DNA of 64,000 bases from Candidatus Manganitrophus noduliformans (GTDB lineage: Bacteria > Nitrospirota > Nitrospiria > SBBL01 > Manganitrophaceae), in the NCBI RefSeq assembly GCF_012184425.1, contig NZ_VTOW01000002.1, positions 558,001 through 622,000 on the forward strand, written 5' to 3'. Position numbers and translations under genes: made by a program. A model generated the notes under the pieces. The model saw only the letters and a list, made by a program, of their open reading frames with translations. It made no database searches and was not told the origin of the DNA. Below are positions 61,243 through 64,000 of the stretch, piece by piece; the stretch's first letter is position 1, and every line of letters starts with the position of its first letter.

Positions 61243-62055
61243 ATGATCCATTATAGAAATAATATCCTTGCCCTGTTCCTGACCGCTCTCTTACTGGCCT
61301 GTTCGCGTCGTCCTCCGGAAGGAATGGTCGCTGTTCCCGCCGGTGATTTCATCCGAGGCACCGATGAAGTCGATGAGGAGCACTTCGCTCAGGAGCAGGG
61401 GATCGTCAAACCCTGGTTTGTCGATGAAGGTCCGGCCCATAAAATCTACCTGCCGCTGTATTATATCGACCGGACCGAGGTCACCAATGCGCAATACGCC
61501 GACTTTATTCGTTCGACGCGGCGCGCGCCTCCCGGCCATTGGGAAGAGGGACAATACTTGAAAGGGAGTGATCATTATCCGGTGGTGAATGTCCCCTGGC
61601 AGGATGCGCAGGACTACTGCCATTGGAAGGAAGGCCGGCTGCCGACCGAAGCGGAATGGGAGAAAGCGGCACGGGGAACCGACGGAAGAAGATATCCCTG
61701 GGGGAACGAGTTCGATTTGACGAAGGCGAATATCGGGGGACAGTCTCAAGACCTGACCCCGGTAGGCCACTATCCCGCAGGCCAAAGCACTTACGGCGCA
61801 GTGGATATGATCGGGAACGTTTGGGAATGGACGGCCGACTGGTACCACCCCTACCCCGGAAGCAAGTATCAGAGCAAGGAGTATGGAAAGCAGCTCAAGG
61901 TGATTCGAGGCAATTCGTGGTCGGCGATCGGGCATTTTCCTCCGGATGTCCAGGAAGAGTTGGTCAAGCATCATTCGACCGTTACCTTTCGCCTCTATGC
62001 CCCCCCCGATTCCACCATCAGCGATGTCGGCTTCCGCTGTGTCCGGCCCGGTTAA
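61243..62055 (+). CDS. SUMF1/formylglycine-generating-enzyme-like lipoprotein
   Basis: 270 residues. A lipoprotein signal (MIHYRNNILALFLTALLLAC, Cys20) precedes a complete SUMF1-type domain: GMVAVPAGDFIRGTDE, YYIDRTEVTNAQYADFIRST, PVVNVPWQDAQDYCHWKEGR, LPTEAEWEKAARG, YPWGNEF, DMIGNVWEWTADWYHPY and VIRGNSWS. The active-site Cys pair of true formylglycine-generating enzymes is not evident, so it is probably a structural or binding member, as in many bacterial lipoproteins. Confidence 0.88.
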   Translation: MIHYRNNILALFLTALLLACSRRPPEGMVAVPAGDFIRGTDEVDEEHFAQEQGIVKPWFVDEGPAHKIYLPLYYIDRTEVTNAQYADFIRSTRRAPPGHWEEGQYLKGSDHYPVVNVPWQDAQDYCHWKEGRLPTEAEWEKAARGTDGRRYPWGNEFDLTKANIGGQSQDLTPVGHYPAGQSTYGAVDMIGNVWEWTADWYHPYPGSKYQSKEYGKQLKVIRGNSWSAIGHFPPDVQEELVKHHSTVTFRLYAPPDSTISDVGFRCVRPG

Positions 62056-62074
62056 TTCGTTTCAGAGAGAACAG

Positions 62075-63562
62075 ATGCCCCCCGCCGATCGCCTGATATT
62101 GGACCGCCCTCATAGGGATCTGATTGTCGAAACGCTTCCTACTCAAGGAAAGTCGGCGACGGCCCTCTTCGAGCGGCTCGGATGGAAGGAACAATCGGTC
62201 CTCTTCGAGGGAATGCGAGGAGGGTGGTTCGATGGGCGGTTTTCACTCATGGCCGGAACTCCCTTTGCCAAGTTCGAGAGCAAAGAGGAGACAAGCCGAT
62301 TCGAACTGCTCGGTGACGGGAAGGGATACGCTCATCATCAGAAGGGAAACCCGCTTGCTCACCTTCAGCGGTGGCTCGATCGATTTCAATCTTCCCTTTT
62401 TGAAGGATCGCTTTCCGAAATTCCGTTCCTACAAGGAGGAGCGGCCGGATTTTTCAGCTATGATCTGGTCCGACGATGGGAAAATATCCCCGCCCCTTCC
62501 GTCCGAAATCCGGCCATTCCCGATATCCTCCTTCTTTTCTTTAATCTCTTCGTTCTCCTCGATCATACAAGAGAGCGACTCTATCTGGTCTACAATCCCT
62601 TTCCTGAAATGGAAATGGGAAAACCGGAGGAATCGGCCTGTCGGGACGGACGGGCGAAGATGGCTCACTTACGATCGGAGTTCCTCTCCTCTCGGCCGTC
62701 GCGGGCAATTAAACCGCAAATCCTCACCCCGACCGTCGAAGAAGATTTTTCGGAACGCGAGTATGTTGAAATGGTTCTCCGGGCGAAGGAGTATATCGCA
62801 GCCGGGGATATCTTTCAGACCAATCTCTCGCACCGTTTTCGTATCGCTTCCCCCGCTCCCTCTCCTTTTCAGATTTATCGGCGGCTTCGCAAGATCAACC
62901 CCTCCCCTTTTGCCGCGTATCTCGATTTGGGCTTGATTCAGATTGCAAGCGGCTCGCCGGAACGGCTCGTTCGGGTAAGCACCTCGGGGGGAAGACGCCT
63001 CGTCTCGACGCGACCGATCGCGGGAACCCATCCGCGCGGGGGAGATGAAGCAGAAGACCAGCGGATGATTCAATCCTTGTACAAAAGCGAGAAGGAACGG
63101 GCGGAGCATCTGATGCTGGTCGATTTGGAACGGAACGATCTTGGAAAGGTCTGCCGATACGGCTCGATCGAAGTGGACGAGTTGATGTCGCTTGAAAAAT
63201 ACTCGCATGTCTTGCATCTGGTCTCAAATATCCAGGGAGAGCTTCGGCCGGAGATGACCTTGACGGAGGTCGTGCAGGCGCTTTTCCCGGGAGGGACGAT
63301 CACGGGGGTTCCGAAAGTTCGCTGCATGGAGATTCTCTCCGAGCTGGAGAAACGCGCCAGGGGCATTTACACCGGGGCCGTCGGCTATATCGACTTTACA
63401 GGGGAGATGGATCTGAACATCGCCATTCGGACCTGGGTCCGGCAGGGAGAGGAGATGACCTTTCAAGTGGGGGCCGGCATCGTCGCCGACTCCGATCCGG
63501 AGAAGGAATACCGAGAGACCCTTCAGAAGGCGGCCGCTTTGATAAAGGCGCTGGAACCATGA
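62075..63562 (+). CDS. pabB: Aminodeoxychorismate synthase component I (chorismate-binding)
   Basis: 495 residues from ATG 62075 (GAGAGA upstream). C-terminal chorismate-binding domain: KEYIAAGDIFQTNLSHRF, INPSPFAAYLDLG, ASGSPERLVRV, DLERNDLGKVCRYGS, LFPGGTITGVPKVR and YTGAVGYIDFTGEMDLNIAIR. The PIAGT motif has Ala where E. coli PabB has the Lys of PIKGT, as in anthranilate synthase, so TrpE function cannot be excluded on that residue; the downstream pabC-like gene favours PabB. No glutamine amidotransferase is adjacent. Confidence 0.88.
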   Translation: MPPADRLILDRPHRDLIVETLPTQGKSATALFERLGWKEQSVLFEGMRGGWFDGRFSLMAGTPFAKFESKEETSRFELLGDGKGYAHHQKGNPLAHLQRWLDRFQSSLFEGSLSEIPFLQGGAAGFFSYDLVRRWENIPAPSVRNPAIPDILLLFFNLFVLLDHTRERLYLVYNPFPEMEMGKPEESACRDGRAKMAHLRSEFLSSRPSRAIKPQILTPTVEEDFSEREYVEMVLRAKEYIAAGDIFQTNLSHRFRIASPAPSPFQIYRRLRKINPSPFAAYLDLGLIQIASGSPERLVRVSTSGGRRLVSTRPIAGTHPRGGDEAEDQRMIQSLYKSEKERAEHLMLVDLERNDLGKVCRYGSIEVDELMSLEKYSHVLHLVSNIQGELRPEMTLTEVVQALFPGGTITGVPKVRCMEILSELEKRARGIYTGAVGYIDFTGEMDLNIAIRTWVRQGEEMTFQVGAGIVADSDPEKEYRETLQKAAALIKALEP

Positions 63563-63618
63563 AACACGTGAGGCGCCAGGCCCTTACGCCCCACCCCTCA
63601 CCTTTCACGGCCGATTAG

Positions 63619-64000
63619 ATGTGGATCTACCTCCAAGATCGATTTGTCCCGAAAGAAGAGGCAAAGATCTCCGTCTTCGATCATGGTTTTCTTTATGGAG
63701 ACGGTCTCTTTGAGACCCTTCGCGCTTACGATGGGGTTGTTTTCCGTCTCTCGCGGCACCTGGAACGATTGGCCCGGTCGGCCCGGCGATTGGAACTTCC
63801 CCTTCCTCCCCTTCCTCGGCTTGAGGCCATTCTCTACGACACGCTGAAGCGAAACGCCCTACGGGATGCAATTCTCCGTCTCACCTTTACCCGTGGAGAG
63901 GGGGAGATCGGCCTCGATCCGGCGCTGTGCGATAAACCGACGCTGGTCGTCACGGCCCGGCCCTTTACCGGCTATCCTCCGGAATATTATCGCGATGGGA
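63619..64000 (+). CDS. pabC: Class IV aminotransferase / aminodeoxychorismate lyase, N-terminal part
   Basis: About 127 residues are visible before the window ends. MWIYLQDRFVPKEEAKISVF then DHGFLYGDGLFETLRAYDG is the N-terminal motif of fold-type IV PLP enzymes (PabC, IlvE, D-amino acid transaminase), followed by FRLSRHLERLARSARRLELP and LRLTFTRGEGEIGLDP. The PLP lysine lies beyond the edge. Its place right after pabB suggests 4-amino-4-deoxychorismate lyase in folate synthesis. Confidence 0.85.
   Translation, partial: MWIYLQDRFVPKEEAKISVFDHGFLYGDGLFETLRAYDGVVFRLSRHLERLARSARRLELPLPPLPRLEAILYDTLKRNALRDAILRLTFTRGEGEIGLDPALCDKPTLVVTARPFTGYPPEYYRDG

Overview
This is a compact, gene-dense chromosomal segment from a Gram-negative, free-living bacterium. 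Lnt, TonB, several lipoproteins, SecDF-YajC and c-type cytochromes point to a diderm with active respiration. Gene content (siroheme reductase fused to TusA, DsrEFH trio, SmbP-like His-rich protein, PerR/rubrerythrin operon, many PAS/GAF kinases) would fit Nitrospirota or a relative, but no gene here fixes the taxon, so this is a low-confidence inference. No tRNA, rRNA, CRISPR array, insertion sequence or prophage was recognised.

Layout. 1-4.3 kb: ispA (partial), xseB, a DASS anion symporter, yjbQ and xseA. 4.3-6.5 kb: rarA, a 6S RNA gene, zapA and a ZapB-like coiled coil. 6.7-9.7 kb: tonB, a divergent DUF192 protein, an SmbP-like metal binder and a methyltransferase. 9.8-15.4 kb: an SDR protein, an ABC-F ATPase, adenosine deaminase, a dihydroorotate dehydrogenase and a HicBA module whose toxin gene looks truncated. 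15.8-24.5 kb: a siroheme reductase with C-terminal TusA domain, lipoproteins, a perR-rubrerythrin-FeS protein-DUF3501 operon, and a TusA plus a cysteine desulfurase homologue that lacks the PLP lysine. 24.6-34 kb: a fatty acid desaturase and a signalling block of two histidine kinases, a CheB and a CheB-CheR-PAS protein. 34.3-41.1 kb: DsrE/F/H-like genes convergent with a complete iscRSUA-hscBA-fdx-iscX operon led by a recognisable IscR box. 41.1-48.5 kb: argS-tgt-yajC-secD-secF and a DUF4388-DnaJ-TPR protein. 48.6-54.1 kb: a CPA2 antiporter, DUF3105, lnt and prfB with its programmed +1 frameshift. 54.1-60 kb: stand-alone REC and HTH proteins, a NarX/NarL-type pair and an HD-GYP regulator. 60-64 kb: two cytochromes c, a SUMF1-like lipoprotein, pabB and pabC (partial).

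Three themes link the window. First, iron-sulfur and sulfur-relay chemistry recurs (isc, two TusA modules, DsrEFH, a double-motif siroheme enzyme, an atypical cysteine desulfurase). Second, several genes have a sigma70-like promoter whose -10 box ends 6-8 bases before the start codon, which predicts leaderless or near-leaderless mRNAs. Third, short GC-rich palindromes, most of them related to a GTAGGGG...CCCCTAC type, are scattered between genes, and one lies inside the ABC-F reading frame.
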